Assembly: GCA_938035125.1 (NCBI GenBank)
Contig: CALHNS010000067.1
Span: forward strand, 1-32,857
Direction of reading: 5' to 3'
Source of the DNA: an uncultured Granulosicoccaceae bacterium
Lineage (GTDB): Bacteria; Pseudomonadota; Gammaproteobacteria; Granulosicoccales; Granulosicoccaceae
Length of the DNA stretch: 32,857 nucleotides
Within the stretch, counting starts at the first letter, position 1; each line of letters begins with the position of its first letter. A program made the position numbers and the translations under genes. The notes below the pieces were generated by a model. It ran no database searches, was not told where the DNA came from, and saw only the letters and a program-made list of their open reading frames with translations. Shown here one piece after another: positions 8,159 to 16,524 of the stretch.

Positions 8159-8395
8159 ATGAAAAACCCAATCAAAAAGGTAGTATCAGCGCTGATTTTA
8201 AGTGCCGCTGCAACCGGATTAGCAGTCGCCGAAGAGACTAAGATTGATCTAATCGAGTATAACTCTGTGGTAGGGATCGCATCAGCTCCGATCATTCCAG
8301 ATGAAGTTGATGTTGAATTGGTGGCGAGAATCTGCGCTGATGACCCAGATAAACACCTGTGTTTGGGTGAAGGCTTGCAAAAGGCTATAGAGTAA
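8159..8395 (+). CDS. small secreted protein of unknown function, two cysteines
   Basis: A 78-residue protein I do not recognise. It starts with a convincing Sec signal peptide: MKNPIKKVV, a hydrophobic core, then a likely cleavage at AVA-EE near residue 24. The mature part is about 54 residues and acidic. It contains a hydrophobic stretch (VVGIASAPIIP) and two cysteines (C59, C68) that could form a disulfide in the periplasm. A plausible Shine-Dalgarno (TTGAGGAT) precedes the ATG. The gene stands alone between a divergent glutathione transferase and a convergent OsmC-family gene, so a role in periplasmic redox or stress is a guess from context only. Signal peptide plus RBS make a real gene likely despite its size. 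Confidence 0.65.
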   Translation: MKNPIKKVVSALILSAAATGLAVAEETKIDLIEYNSVVGIASAPIIPDEVDVELVARICADDPDKHLCLGEGLQKAIE

Positions 8396-8397
8396 TC

Positions 8398-8412
8398 CCA
8401 ACCTTTGGTTGG
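8398..8412 (+). terminator. short hairpin just past a stop codon, weak terminator candidate
   Basis: CCAACC-TTT-GGTTGG forms a 6-bp stem with a 3-base loop, starting 3 bases after the stop of the small secreted protein. There is no following T-run, so intrinsic termination would be weak. Confidence 0.3.
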
Positions 8413-8472
8413 ATCCGATAAGCACAAGATATCAATCCATAGCTAGCCGCTGAATAAATCAGCATTTCAGTG

Positions 8473-8970
8473 CTACCGAGAAACACGAATTTCTGGTGAT
8501 ACTGTGATGGTCTGCAACACAACGCAGTAGCGCTCAGTCAGTTTAATCAGCGTATCTAACTGCTCATTGCTTGCGTCTGTGTCCAGGTCAAAGTTTAATC
8601 GGATACTTTGAAAGCCCACAGGGGCTTCTTTAGCAACACCTAATGTACCGCGAAAATCAAGATCACCTTCGGCGCTTAGCGTAGCATCTCGTAGGTCGAC
8701 TTCAATAGCCGTTGCCACCGCCTTTAAGGTAACCCCCGCACACGCCACTAAGGCTTCTAACAACATATCGCCTGAACATAAACCGGTGCCATCACCGCCT
8801 GTGGCTGGGTGAAGACCTGCTTCAGCGATGGCAGCTCCTGTATCCACTTTACACGTTACGCCTTCCCCAATCCGGCCCTTCGCTTTTAACGTTATGACAG
8901 CCGAATTCGGATTGTCTTTATATTGTTGTTTTAAGGGCGCTTGCAGTGATTTTAATTCGTTTGCGTCCAT
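8473..8970 (-). CDS. OsmC family protein
   Basis: A 165-residue cytosolic protein of the OsmC/Ohr family. The two characteristic redox cysteines lie in LLEALVACAGVTLKAVA (the conserved CaxxT-type helix) and LTERYCVVLQTI. In this family such cysteines reduce organic hydroperoxides, or their position is used for other thiol chemistry. The segment GGDGTGLCSGDML just before the first motif adds a further Cys. An AGGA Shine-Dalgarno lies just upstream on the minus strand. It is divergent from coxM with a 226-bp intergenic region. Distant OsmC relatives often sit beside unrelated oxidoreductases, so a direct link to CO oxidation is not shown. Confidence 0.8.
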   Translation of the reverse strand: MDANELKSLQAPLKQQYKDNPNSAVITLKAKGRIGEGVTCKVDTGAAIAEAGLHPATGGDGTGLCSGDMLLEALVACAGVTLKAVATAIEVDLRDATLSAEGDLDFRGTLGVAKEAPVGFQSIRLNFDLDTDASNEQLDTLIKLTERYCVVLQTITVSPEIRVSR

Positions 8971-9039
8971 CGTCAGTTCCTATGCTGATTCACTTATGAG
9001 TCATGTGTTTTCTAGTGTAGCTGAAGTGGTGTAGCTAAA

Positions 9040-9068
9040 TTTACAGGCATGTTCTTTACGCCGATAAC
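9040..9068 (+). promoter_or_regulatory. candidate sigma-70 promoter for the cox operon
   Basis: TTTACA (9040-9045; 5 of 6 to the consensus -35) and GATAAC (9063-9068; 4 of 6 to the consensus -10) are separated by exactly 17 bp. It is the best-spaced pair I see in the OsmC-coxM intergenic region. Transcription would begin near 9075 and leave a leader of about 120 bases before coxM. Activator sites could lie in the remaining upstream sequence; none was recognised. Confidence 0.35.
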
Positions 9069-9196
9069 TTCGTTTCGAAATAATCTCTCATCAAGCTCTG
9101 GTTTAGCCAAAAAATATGCCACTGAACATTTAGGCATACTAGACCAAAGCCGAATTTCAGAGTAATCTTCATTAATCACATGATTTGGAGGCTGGA

Positions 9197-10051
9197 ATGA
9201 TTACGGGTAATTTTGAATACCACCAACCGAGTAGCTTACCGGAGGCGGTTGCGCTCCTTTCAAAGCTGGGTGATGACGCCCGCGTAATTGCTGGTGGTCA
9301 CAGTCTTATACCCTCGATGAAACTGCGCCTTGCAATGCCTGAACACCTGATTGACTTACAAGGCATTGGTGAACTTAAAAATATACAGATCAGTGGTGGC
9401 GAAGTTCGTATCGGTGCAATGACCACACAAGCAGAATTAATTGCAAGTGAAGCCTTATACAAGTCGGCCCCAATTATCCGAGAGACGGCGCTTCAAATAG
9501 CCGATCCGCAAGTGCGTTACATGGGTACGATTGGCGGTAATGTTGCGAACGGTGACCCGGGCAATGACATGCCTGCGCTAATGCAGTGTCTTGATGCAAA
9601 TTTTGTACTCCAAGGCCCCGATGGGGAACGAGTCGTTAAAGCCCGCGAATTTTATGAAGCAGCGTATTTCACCGCTCGAGATGATTTAGAAATATTGTCT
9701 GAAATTCGATTTTCTGAATGTTCAGGTGGCTTTGCCTATGGCAAGCAAAAAAGAAAAATTGGTGATTACGCAACAGCTGCGGCCGCAGTTCTATTGACTA
9801 AAGATGGCAACAACTGCTCACATGCCTCTATCGCGCTGACGAACTTAGCGGATACACCCTTATATTGCGAAGAAGCATCAGCCATGCTTCAAAATGGTGG
9901 GGTCAATGATGAGAACATAGCCGCAGCGGTAACGTCTGCCATGGCTCAAATCGAACCGGTTGACGATAATCGCGGCCCAGCTGAATTCAAAAAACATGCG
10001 GCGTCCATTGTACTAGCCAGCGCCATTCGTGATGCGTGGGCTCGCGCCTAA
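9197..10051 (+). CDS. coxM: aerobic carbon monoxide dehydrogenase, medium FAD subunit
   Basis: A 284-residue flavoprotein subunit that passes electrons from the iron-sulfur subunit to FAD and on to the respiratory quinone pool. I chose ATG 9197 over an in-frame TTG at 9185: GGAGG at 9187-9191 is an ideal Shine-Dalgarno for it. With this start the two FAD-binding motifs fall at residues 32-36 (AGGHS) and 111-115 (TIGGN), the same numbering as in the Oligotropha (Afipia) carboxidovorans enzyme as I recall it. The C-terminal CO_deh_flav_C domain is present. It is the first gene of coxM-coxS-coxL-coxD-coxE-coxF-coxG, 17 bp ahead of coxS. Alone it could be any xanthine-dehydrogenase-family FAD subunit; coxL fixes the assignment. 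Confidence 0.95.
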   Translation: MITGNFEYHQPSSLPEAVALLSKLGDDARVIAGGHSLIPSMKLRLAMPEHLIDLQGIGELKNIQISGGEVRIGAMTTQAELIASEALYKSAPIIRETALQIADPQVRYMGTIGGNVANGDPGNDMPALMQCLDANFVLQGPDGERVVKAREFYEAAYFTARDDLEILSEIRFSECSGGFAYGKQKRKIGDYATAAAAVLLTKDGNNCSHASIALTNLADTPLYCEEASAMLQNGGVNDENIAAAVTSAMAQIEPVDDNRGPAEFKKHAASIVLASAIRDAWARA

Positions 10052-10068
10052 CCGTTAAGGAAATCTTC

Positions 10069-10557
10069 ATGTCAAAACAAACTATTACATTAAATGTTAA
10101 CGGCAAAAGCGTTGCAGCCGAAGCAGAATCGCGCGAGTTATTAATTCATGTGTTGCGTGAGCAGTTGGAAATTACTGGCCCACACATCGGTTGTGAAACA
10201 TCACATTGCGGTGCTTGTACCGTAGATATCGACGGCATGTCGGTCAAATCATGCACCGTATTTGCAGTGCAAGCACAGGGCAAAGAGATCACTACCATCG
10301 AAGGCTTGGGCAACCCAGACAAGCTGCACGTGTTACAAGAAAAATTTAGAGAGCACCATGGTTTGCAGTGCGGTTATTGCACACCTGGCATGATTACGCG
10401 TGCGCATCGTTTACTGGAGGAAAACCCTAATCCAACCGAAGAAGATGTTCGGTTTGGCATTGCAGGCAACCTTTGTCGTTGCACGGGTTACCAGAATATA
10501 GTGAAAGCGGTGTTAGCCGCTGCGGAAGAACTTAAACAAGGGGAGAACGTGGCATGA
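10069..10557 (+). CDS. coxS: aerobic carbon monoxide dehydrogenase, small [2Fe-2S] subunit
   Basis: A 162-residue subunit with two [2Fe-2S] clusters. The plant-ferredoxin-type cluster uses C42, C47, C50 and C62; the helical-domain cluster uses C101, C104, C136 and C138 (CGYC and CRC). All eight ligands are present. ATG 10069 follows TAAGGAAATCTTC and gives a start typical of the family; an in-frame GTG at 10036, inside coxM, is rejected. It carries electrons from the Mo/Cu site of CoxL to the FAD of CoxM. The stop overlaps the coxL start by 4 bp (ATGA). Confidence 0.95.
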   Translation: MSKQTITLNVNGKSVAAEAESRELLIHVLREQLEITGPHIGCETSHCGACTVDIDGMSVKSCTVFAVQAQGKEITTIEGLGNPDKLHVLQEKFREHHGLQCGYCTPGMITRAHRLLEENPNPTEEDVRFGIAGNLCRCTGYQNIVKAVLAAAEELKQGENVA

Positions 10558-12974
10558 GTGCAACAGCTGAGTCAGTACAAGATCGAAAAGCTGCGTTAAA
10601 GGGGCTTGGAACATCGCGAAAGCGAGTTGAAGATGCTCGCTTTACCCAAGGTAAAGGCAACTACGTTGACGATATAAAATTACCGGGGATGTTATTTGGT
10701 GATTTTGTTCGTTCACAACACGCGCACGCTCGCGTTAAGTCAATCGATACATCGAAAGCAATGGAATTACCCGGTGTTGTCGCAGTATTAACAGCGGCAG
10801 ACTTAGAGCCATTAAACCTGCATTGGATGCCTACTTTAGCCGGTGATAAACAAATGGTATTGGCCGATGGGAAAGTTCTTTTTCAGGGTCAAGAGGTCGC
10901 TTTTGTTGTTGCTGAAGATCGATATATTGCGGCCGATGCGGTCGATCTTGTGAAAGTTGATTATGAAGAATTGCCGGTATTGGTTGATCCGTTCAAAGCA
11001 GAGTTAAGCGATGCACCAATTTTACGTGAAGACATAAAAGATGAGACCGAAGGCGCGCATGGAGCAAGGCGTCATCCGAACCACATTTTCACTTGGGAGC
11101 AAGGCGATCAAGCCGCAACAGAGGCGATTATGAAAGAAGCTCCTGTGGTGGCAGAAGAGATGGTGTATTACCATCGAACGCACCCATGCCCAATGGAAAC
11201 TTGTGGATCCGTTGCATCTATGGATAAAGTAAACGGTAAGTTAACGCTATGGGGTACGTTTCAAGCGCCCCACGTGGTTAGAACAGTTGCGTCTTTATTG
11301 TCAGGCATTGCTGAACACAACATTCGAGTCGTATCACCTGATATTGGTGGTGGGTTTGGAAATAAAGTAGGTGTCTACCCAGGCTACGTATGTTCCATCG
11401 TCGCATCCATCGTAACGGGTGTGCCGGTCAAGTGGGTTGAAGATCGAATGGAAAATCTGAGCGCCACTGCATTTGCTCGTGATTACCATATGAACGGTAA
11501 AATTGCGGCAACTGAAGACGGGAAAATTTTAGGGCTTTGGTGTCACACTACAGCTGATCACGGTGCATTCGATGCGTGTGCGGATCCAACTAAGTACCCT
11601 GCAGGTTTCATGAATATCTGCACAGGCTCCTATGATATTCCCACCGCCTACCTCGCCGTAGACGGTATCTACACTAACAAAGCGCCTGGTGGCGTGGCGT
11701 ATCGATGTTCATTCCGAGTGACAGAAGCGGCTTATTTTATAGAACGTATGATTGAAGTATTGGCTATTAAGCTCAATATGGATGCAGCGGAGCTACGAGC
11801 TAAAAACTTTATTCGTAAAGAACAGTTTCCGTATCAATCGGCATTGGGCTGGGAGTACGATTCAGGTGACTATCACACCGCTTGGAATAAAGCCTTAGAG
11901 GCGGTTGATTACAAAGGGCTTCGTGCAGAACAAGCGCAGCAAGTAAACGACTTCAAAGCCGGAAAAACACGCAAGCTTATGGGTATAGGTTTATGCCACT
12001 TCACCGAAATTGTTGGGGCAGGGCCAGTTAAGAACTGCGATATTCTGGGTATGGGTATGTTTGATAGTTGTGAGATTCGAATTCATCCAACCGGTTCAGC
12101 GCTAGCGCGTTTAGGTACCATCTCGCAAGGACAAGGGCATGCCACAACGTTTGCACAAATCCTTGCAACGGAGATTGGTATCTCTGCCGATGAAATTACT
12201 ATTGAAGAAGGCGATACAGATACCGCACCTTATGGTCTAGGAACTTATGGTTCTCGCTCCACACCGGTGGCTGGTGCCGCAACGGCCATGGCGGGCCGTA
12301 AAATTCGAGCGAAAGCTCAGATGATTGCTGCTTATCTATTAGAGGTGCACGATAACGACATTGAATGGGAAGTTGATCGGTTTGTCGTGAAAGGCGCACC
12401 AGAACGTTTTAAGACGATGAAAGAGATCGCGTTCGCGTCTTACAACCAAGCTATCCCAGGGGTTGAGCCAGGACTTGAAGCGGTTAGTTATTATGATCCT
12501 CCCAATATGACTTATCCGTTCGGTGCATATATCTGTGTGATGGATATCGATGTGGACACCGGTGTTTCTGATGTTCGAAAGTTCTACGCTTTGGATGATT
12601 GTGGAACTCGAATTAATCCTATGATTATCGAAGGCCAAGTTCATGGTGGATTAACCGAAGCGTTAGCCATAGCCATGGGTCAAGAGATCGCATACGACGA
12701 GTTGGGTAACGTAAAAACCGGTACGCTGATGGATTTTTTCATACCCACCAGTTGGGAGACGCCGAACTATCAAACCGATTTCACTGAAACGCCAAGCCCA
12801 CACCATCCGATTGGCGCAAAAGGTGTAGGTGAGAGCCCGAATGTGGGCGGCGTTCCAGCCTTCTCTAATGCAATTAATGATGCGTTTCGTGCGTTTGGAT
12901 TAACACACACCAACATGCCGCACGATCACTGGCGAGTGTGGAAAACGGCTAACGATCTTGGGCTTCACGGTTAA
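10554..12974 (+). CDS. coxL: form I aerobic carbon monoxide dehydrogenase, large Mo/Cu subunit
   Basis: An 806-residue catalytic subunit that oxidises CO to CO2 at a bimetallic [CuSMoO2] site holding molybdopterin cytosine dinucleotide. The decisive evidence is the active-site loop VAYRCSFR (381-388), the form I signature. Its C385 corresponds to the copper-ligating Cys388 of Oligotropha (Afipia) carboxidovorans. Q237 (FQAPH) and E760 (GVGE) align with Q240 and E763 there, at the same three-residue offset. Form II proteins have AYRGAGR instead and are not established CO oxidisers. The length matches true CODH (about 800). It is translationally coupled to coxS. The complex is cytoplasmic and membrane-associated, probably through CoxG. 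The Cys codon TGT (11706-11708) was checked in the DNA. Confidence 0.97.
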   Translation: MSATAESVQDRKAALKGLGTSRKRVEDARFTQGKGNYVDDIKLPGMLFGDFVRSQHAHARVKSIDTSKAMELPGVVAVLTAADLEPLNLHWMPTLAGDKQMVLADGKVLFQGQEVAFVVAEDRYIAADAVDLVKVDYEELPVLVDPFKAELSDAPILREDIKDETEGAHGARRHPNHIFTWEQGDQAATEAIMKEAPVVAEEMVYYHRTHPCPMETCGSVASMDKVNGKLTLWGTFQAPHVVRTVASLLSGIAEHNIRVVSPDIGGGFGNKVGVYPGYVCSIVASIVTGVPVKWVEDRMENLSATAFARDYHMNGKIAATEDGKILGLWCHTTADHGAFDACADPTKYPAGFMNICTGSYDIPTAYLAVDGIYTNKAPGGVAYRCSFRVTEAAYFIERMIEVLAIKLNMDAAELRAKNFIRKEQFPYQSALGWEYDSGDYHTAWNKALEAVDYKGLRAEQAQQVNDFKAGKTRKLMGIGLCHFTEIVGAGPVKNCDILGMGMFDSCEIRIHPTGSALARLGTISQGQGHATTFAQILATEIGISADEITIEEGDTDTAPYGLGTYGSRSTPVAGAATAMAGRKIRAKAQMIAAYLLEVHDNDIEWEVDRFVVKGAPERFKTMKEIAFASYNQAIPGVEPGLEAVSYYDPPNMTYPFGAYICVMDIDVDTGVSDVRKFYALDDCGTRINPMIIEGQVHGGLTEALAIAMGQEIAYDELGNVKTGTLMDFFIPTSWETPNYQTDFTETPSPHHPIGAKGVGESPNVGGVPAFSNAINDAFRAFGLTHTNMPHDHWRVWKTANDLGLHG

Positions 12975-13002
12975 ATTCAACTTCTAACGCAACAAAGCAT
13001 TT

Positions 13003-13875
13003 ATGAGTTGGAAAGAGCTTCAGCAAGATCTAGCGGCTTCGTGTTACATCGCTAGTAATGAGCTGGCGATGGCCGTATACCTTGCTAGTGAGCAGCAGCG
13101 CCCTCTTTTATTAGAGGGCGAGGCTGGTGTAGGAAAGACTGAAATTGCTAAGCAATTGGCCGCCATTCATAAAACCAATCTGATTCGATTGCAGTGTTAT
13201 GAAGGGTTGGACGCCAATACATCCATCTATGAGTGGAACTATCAAAAGCAACTTCTGCGAGTGCAGGCGGTGCGTGATTCTTCATCGGATGAGATTGAGT
13301 CGCAGATTTTTTCAGAAAAATATCTGCTCAAGCGCCCGTTATTGGAAGCGATAACTCAAGCAAAAGCCCCCGTTTTGCTTATTGACGAAATTGATCGAGC
13401 AGATGAAGAATTTGAAGCATACCTACTGGAAGTTTTATCTGATTATCAGGTTTCTATTCCAGAATTAGGCACCATCAGCGCAACATCAAAACCCTTGGTG
13501 GTATTGACCTCCAATGGAAGTCGAGATTTATCCGATGCGCTGCGCAGGCGTTGTTTCTACAGTTATGTCAGTTATCCAGATACGGAAACTGAATTAGCCA
13601 TATTGCAAGCCAGGTTGCCACACATCAATGCACGTCTAGCGGAACAGATTGTTCGGTTTGTGCAATCCCTACGAAAGGAAGAGTTAGAGAAAAAACCTGG
13701 TGTTGCTGAAATGTTGGACTGGGCAGCGGCATTGTCTGGGTTGGGTGTTGCCAAACTCAGCGACAACCCAACTGAATTACAGGCGACATTGGTTTGTTTG
13801 TTAAAAACACAGATCGATCAATACGCAGTGCCTCAAATGGTTACCGAACGGCTTGTGGCCCAGGTGGTTGAGTGA
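13003..13875 (+). CDS. coxD: CoxD, MoxR-type AAA+ ATPase for CODH active-site maturation
   Basis: A 290-residue AAA+ protein of the MoxR family. Walker A GEAGVGKT is at 39-46 and Walker B LLIDEID at 125-131 (D128, E129). The sensor-1 region reads LVVLTSNGSRDLSDALRRRC with the following arginines. In O. carboxidovorans CoxD is a chaperone-like ATPase needed to build the [CuSMoO2] site, in particular the sulfuration step; that role is transferred here by homology and position. It starts 28 bp after coxL with no strong Shine-Dalgarno and overlaps coxE by 4 bp (GTGA). MoxR proteins generally work with a VWA partner, and coxE is next. Confidence 0.92.
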   Translation: MSWKELQQDLAASCYIASNELAMAVYLASEQQRPLLLEGEAGVGKTEIAKQLAAIHKTNLIRLQCYEGLDANTSIYEWNYQKQLLRVQAVRDSSSDEIESQIFSEKYLLKRPLLEAITQAKAPVLLIDEIDRADEEFEAYLLEVLSDYQVSIPELGTISATSKPLVVLTSNGSRDLSDALRRRCFYSYVSYPDTETELAILQARLPHINARLAEQIVRFVQSLRKEELEKKPGVAEMLDWAAALSGLGVAKLSDNPTELQATLVCLLKTQIDQYAVPQMVTERLVAQVVE

Positions 13876-15059
13876 AAACCACACAATTCCCCACAACCGT
13901 TGAAGGGGTGAGCGAGCGGGTAGCAGGGTTTATCGCCCATCTGCGTTACAACGGTTATCGAACAAGCGTTGCAGAAACAGAAAAAACATTAAAAGCGCTG
14001 CCACTTATTGACATTGAAGAGCATCAACAAGTAAAGCTTTTGTGCAAAACAATTTGTACCAGCAACAAAAATAATTTTGATGATTTCGATGAATTGTTTG
14101 ATAGTTATTGGTTTAACCGAGGGCGGGAAAAAATAGGCACCGCGTCAGTTCAAGAAAAACGCCAAACTAGAAATCGACAGCATCAACCGGGCACAGATAG
14201 CACGGTGAGTACAGAGGCTGAAGGTGAGGCAGAACAGCCAGAAACATCTGATATTGACGGCGAGGCGTCTCATCAAGCTGATGGGCGTTTGGTGGCCTCT
14301 AGAATTAAAAATAAAGAAAAAATAGATTTTCGTGAATTGGTAACCCCAGAATCGATACAACAAGCAGAACAGTTAGCTTATTTATTGGCGAAAGCGATCA
14401 GAGATCGGCGATCTAGACGGTATCGAGCCAGCCTGCGAGGGAATCGACTGAACCTTCGAAAAACCATTCGAGACAGTGTCAGCTATGGCGGCGTACCGAT
14501 AAATCTATACCGACAACAACGCCCTGATCGGCCGGTAAAGATTGTTACTATTTTAGATGTTTCGGGTTCTATGACTGTTTACGCTCGCGTGTTTTTATCC
14601 TTTGTTAAAGGGTTAATCAGCCACGATACAAAAGCTGATGCGTATTTGTTTCATACCGCGTTGTTGCGCATCGGTGACACCCTAAGAGATCATGACACGC
14701 TTCGCGCAATGAATCGATTGACGCTAATGGCTCAGGGGTTTGGTGGTGGCACTAGAATTGGTGCGAACTTAAAACACTTTAATGATCAATACGCTCAGCA
14801 TTGTGTAGATGGGCGAACCGTGGTGATTATTTTATCCGATGGCTACGATACCGATCCACCTGAGATACTGGCTGATGCGCTAAAACGGTTGTCGAAACGA
14901 AATTGCAAGATTGTGTGGCTTAACCCTCTGAAGGGCTGGAAAGATTATGAACCGATAGCCCAAGGTATGGCTGCGGCATTACCGTATTTAGATCATTTTG
15001 CAGCAGCCAATACGCTAGAGAGTTTAGCGGCCCTAGAACCTGCGTTACGTAAGCTTTAA
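13872..15059 (+). CDS. coxE: CoxE, VWA-domain protein for CODH maturation
   Basis: A 395-residue protein with a C-terminal von Willebrand factor A domain. The metal-ion-dependent adhesion site is complete: DVSGS at 229-233, T294 in GGGTRIG and D323 in LSDGYD. The middle region (about 96-140) is hydrophilic, rich in Gln, Glu and Thr, and probably a flexible linker; the N-terminal 90 residues are helical. It uses a GTG start overlapping the coxD stop. By homology with O. carboxidovorans, CoxE acts with CoxD and CoxF in introducing copper into the active site. The CoxD/CoxE pair is the standard MoxR-VWA module. Confidence 0.92.
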   Translation: MKTTQFPTTVEGVSERVAGFIAHLRYNGYRTSVAETEKTLKALPLIDIEEHQQVKLLCKTICTSNKNNFDDFDELFDSYWFNRGREKIGTASVQEKRQTRNRQHQPGTDSTVSTEAEGEAEQPETSDIDGEASHQADGRLVASRIKNKEKIDFRELVTPESIQQAEQLAYLLAKAIRDRRSRRYRASLRGNRLNLRKTIRDSVSYGGVPINLYRQQRPDRPVKIVTILDVSGSMTVYARVFLSFVKGLISHDTKADAYLFHTALLRIGDTLRDHDTLRAMNRLTLMAQGFGGGTRIGANLKHFNDQYAQHCVDGRTVVIILSDGYDTDPPEILADALKRLSKRNCKIVWLNPLKGWKDYEPIAQGMAAALPYLDHFAAANTLESLAALEPALRKL

Positions 15060-15077
15060 ACTAACTATTCCATGAAT

Positions 15078-15101
15078 CGATGCGAACAACGATGCGAACA
15101 A
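15078..15101. repeat. 12-bp tandem duplication between coxE and coxF
   Basis: CGATGCGAACAA occurs twice back to back (15078-15089 and 15090-15101) with no mismatch, in the 55-bp gap between the coxE stop and the coxF GTG. The next base also repeats. It ends just before the coxF Shine-Dalgarno (AAGGG). The perfect identity suggests a recent slippage event. Confidence 0.8.
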
Positions 15102-15114
15102 CTAAGGGCACTGT

Positions 15115-15966
15115 GTGAATAGCACGTATAACAATCCTGTTGGAGTTGATCTGCACGCTCGTGTGCAGAGCCTAAAAGCAGAAGGGGCGCAGTTCGCTAT
15201 TGCAACGGTGGTAAGAACGGTTTCTGTGACCGCGGCTAAACCGGGTGCGAAAGCGATAATCGATGATAAAGGAGATATTGTTGACGGATGGATTGGTGGT
15301 GGTTGCGCTAAACATGCGGTTATTAAAGCTGCAGTACAGTCAATTCATGATGGTGAACCGAAACTGGTTAGCTTAGCTCCTGAGGAGCTATTAAAAGAGA
15401 TGGGATTGACAGCGGGCGAAGAAGAAAACGGTGTTCTTGCTGCTAAAAATATGTGCCCCAGTAAAGGATCAATGGAGATCTTCATCGAACCTATTTTGTG
15501 TGAACCTGAATTGTTGATTATCGGAGCTAGCCCCGTGGCTAAAATGCTAGCATCTCTGGCGCCAGCGTTTTCATTCAACGTATTGTGTTCTTGTACTAAT
15601 TTAGATGAATGGGAAGTTGCTGATAATGACAAAAGGATATCGGTTGTGGATTTTCAGCAATTATCTGATGCTCACACTCATCGTTACGTAGTAGTGGCCA
15701 CACAGGGTAGTGGTGATATAACGGCATTAGAAAAAGCAATGCAGCTAGAATCGCGTTTTGTTAGTTTTGTAGGTAGTGGTCGTAAAACAGACAATTTAAA
15801 ACAAAAATTGCAAAGTAAGAATTTCCCTGAAGAAAAAATAGTAAATATTAAAGGGCCTGCGGGAATTGACATTGGTGGCGTTACGCCGCAAGAAATAGCG
15901 TTGTCTATATTGGCAGAGCTTGTGGCGATTCGTCGAACATCGACAATTCCTGAATTGACTGATTAA
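15115..15966 (+). CDS. coxF: CoxF, XdhC/CoxI-family maturation protein for CODH
   Basis: A 283-residue protein with the XdhC layout. The N-terminal XdhC_CoxI domain has GGGCAKHAV (61-69), equivalent to the SGGCVE motif of canonical XdhC. A Rossmann-like XdhC_C domain begins at ELLIIGASPVAKMLASLAP (132-150) and ends in GPAGIDIGGVTPQEIALSILAELV. CoxF of O. carboxidovorans is needed with CoxE to complete the copper-containing active site. The Cys64 region is the likely handling site for cofactor or sulfur (inference). It has a GTG start with AAGGG upstream. The sequence is diverged from the second XdhC protein at 16525, so the two are unlikely to be interchangeable. Confidence 0.88.
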   Translation: MNSTYNNPVGVDLHARVQSLKAEGAQFAIATVVRTVSVTAAKPGAKAIIDDKGDIVDGWIGGGCAKHAVIKAAVQSIHDGEPKLVSLAPEELLKEMGLTAGEEENGVLAAKNMCPSKGSMEIFIEPILCEPELLIIGASPVAKMLASLAPAFSFNVLCSCTNLDEWEVADNDKRISVVDFQQLSDAHTHRYVVVATQGSGDITALEKAMQLESRFVSFVGSGRKTDNLKQKLQSKNFPEEKIVNIKGPAGIDIGGVTPQEIALSILAELVAIRRTSTIPELTD

Positions 15967-16032
15967 AAAAACTATTTTTACGCCAGTGCGGGCGCATTAA
16001 GAAAAACACACACTTTATTAGGAGAAAGAATA

Positions 16033-16482
16033 ATGGTTCTTGAAGAAGAAGTGCAAATACCTTTAGATAGACAAACGGTATTCAACGCACTAAATGATCC
16101 GGAAATATTAAAACAAAGTATCCCTGGTTGTGAAGAACTGAATCTGATAGCTGAAAACCAGATGGAGGCATTAGTTGTAGTTAAATTTGGCCCTATGAAA
16201 GCAAGCTTCAATAGCGAAGTAGGGCTTGATCCTAGTGAGGGGCCAGAGCGGTTTAAGTTAAGTGGAAAGGGGGATGCTGGGGTTGCAGGGTTTGCTAATG
16301 GGAGCGCCGATGTTCGATTGGATGAAAATGAGGAAGGCACATTATTAGCGTATACGGTCAATATTGATATCAGTGGCAAATTAGCGCAAGTGGGTGGGCG
16401 TTTAATAGAAGGCACATCAAAACGTTTAGCAAAGAAGTTCTTTGCTAATTTTGAAGAAGCGCTGCTGGCTAGACAAGCGTAG
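16033..16482 (+). CDS. coxG: CoxG, SRPBCC-fold membrane-recruitment factor for CODH
   Basis: A 149-residue protein of the CoxG family (SRPBCC/START-like fold). It opens with the typical EEEVQIPLDRQTVFNALNDP and continues with DPEILKQSIPGCEEL. The helix near the C-terminus (GGRLIEGTSKRLAKKFFANFEEAL) is the family hallmark. CoxG has been described as the factor that attaches CO dehydrogenase to the cytoplasmic membrane so that electrons reach the quinone pool. A good Shine-Dalgarno (AGGAG) precedes the ATG. It is the last gene of the rightward cox run, 42 bp from the end of the convergent coxI-like gene, with no obvious terminator between them. Confidence 0.92.
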   Translation: MVLEEEVQIPLDRQTVFNALNDPEILKQSIPGCEELNLIAENQMEALVVVKFGPMKASFNSEVGLDPSEGPERFKLSGKGDAGVAGFANGSADVRLDENEEGTLLAYTVNIDISGKLAQVGGRLIEGTSKRLAKKFFANFEEALLARQA

Positions 16483-16524
16483 TTGGTTTTGCATACCGCC
16501 TAACTGAGTTTGGTAAGTGAAGGT

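Noticed and set aside
9185..9196. TTG start of coxM four codons upstream of the ATG
   Set aside because: It overlaps the GGAGG ribosome site that serves ATG 9197, and the ATG gives motif numbering identical to the reference enzyme.
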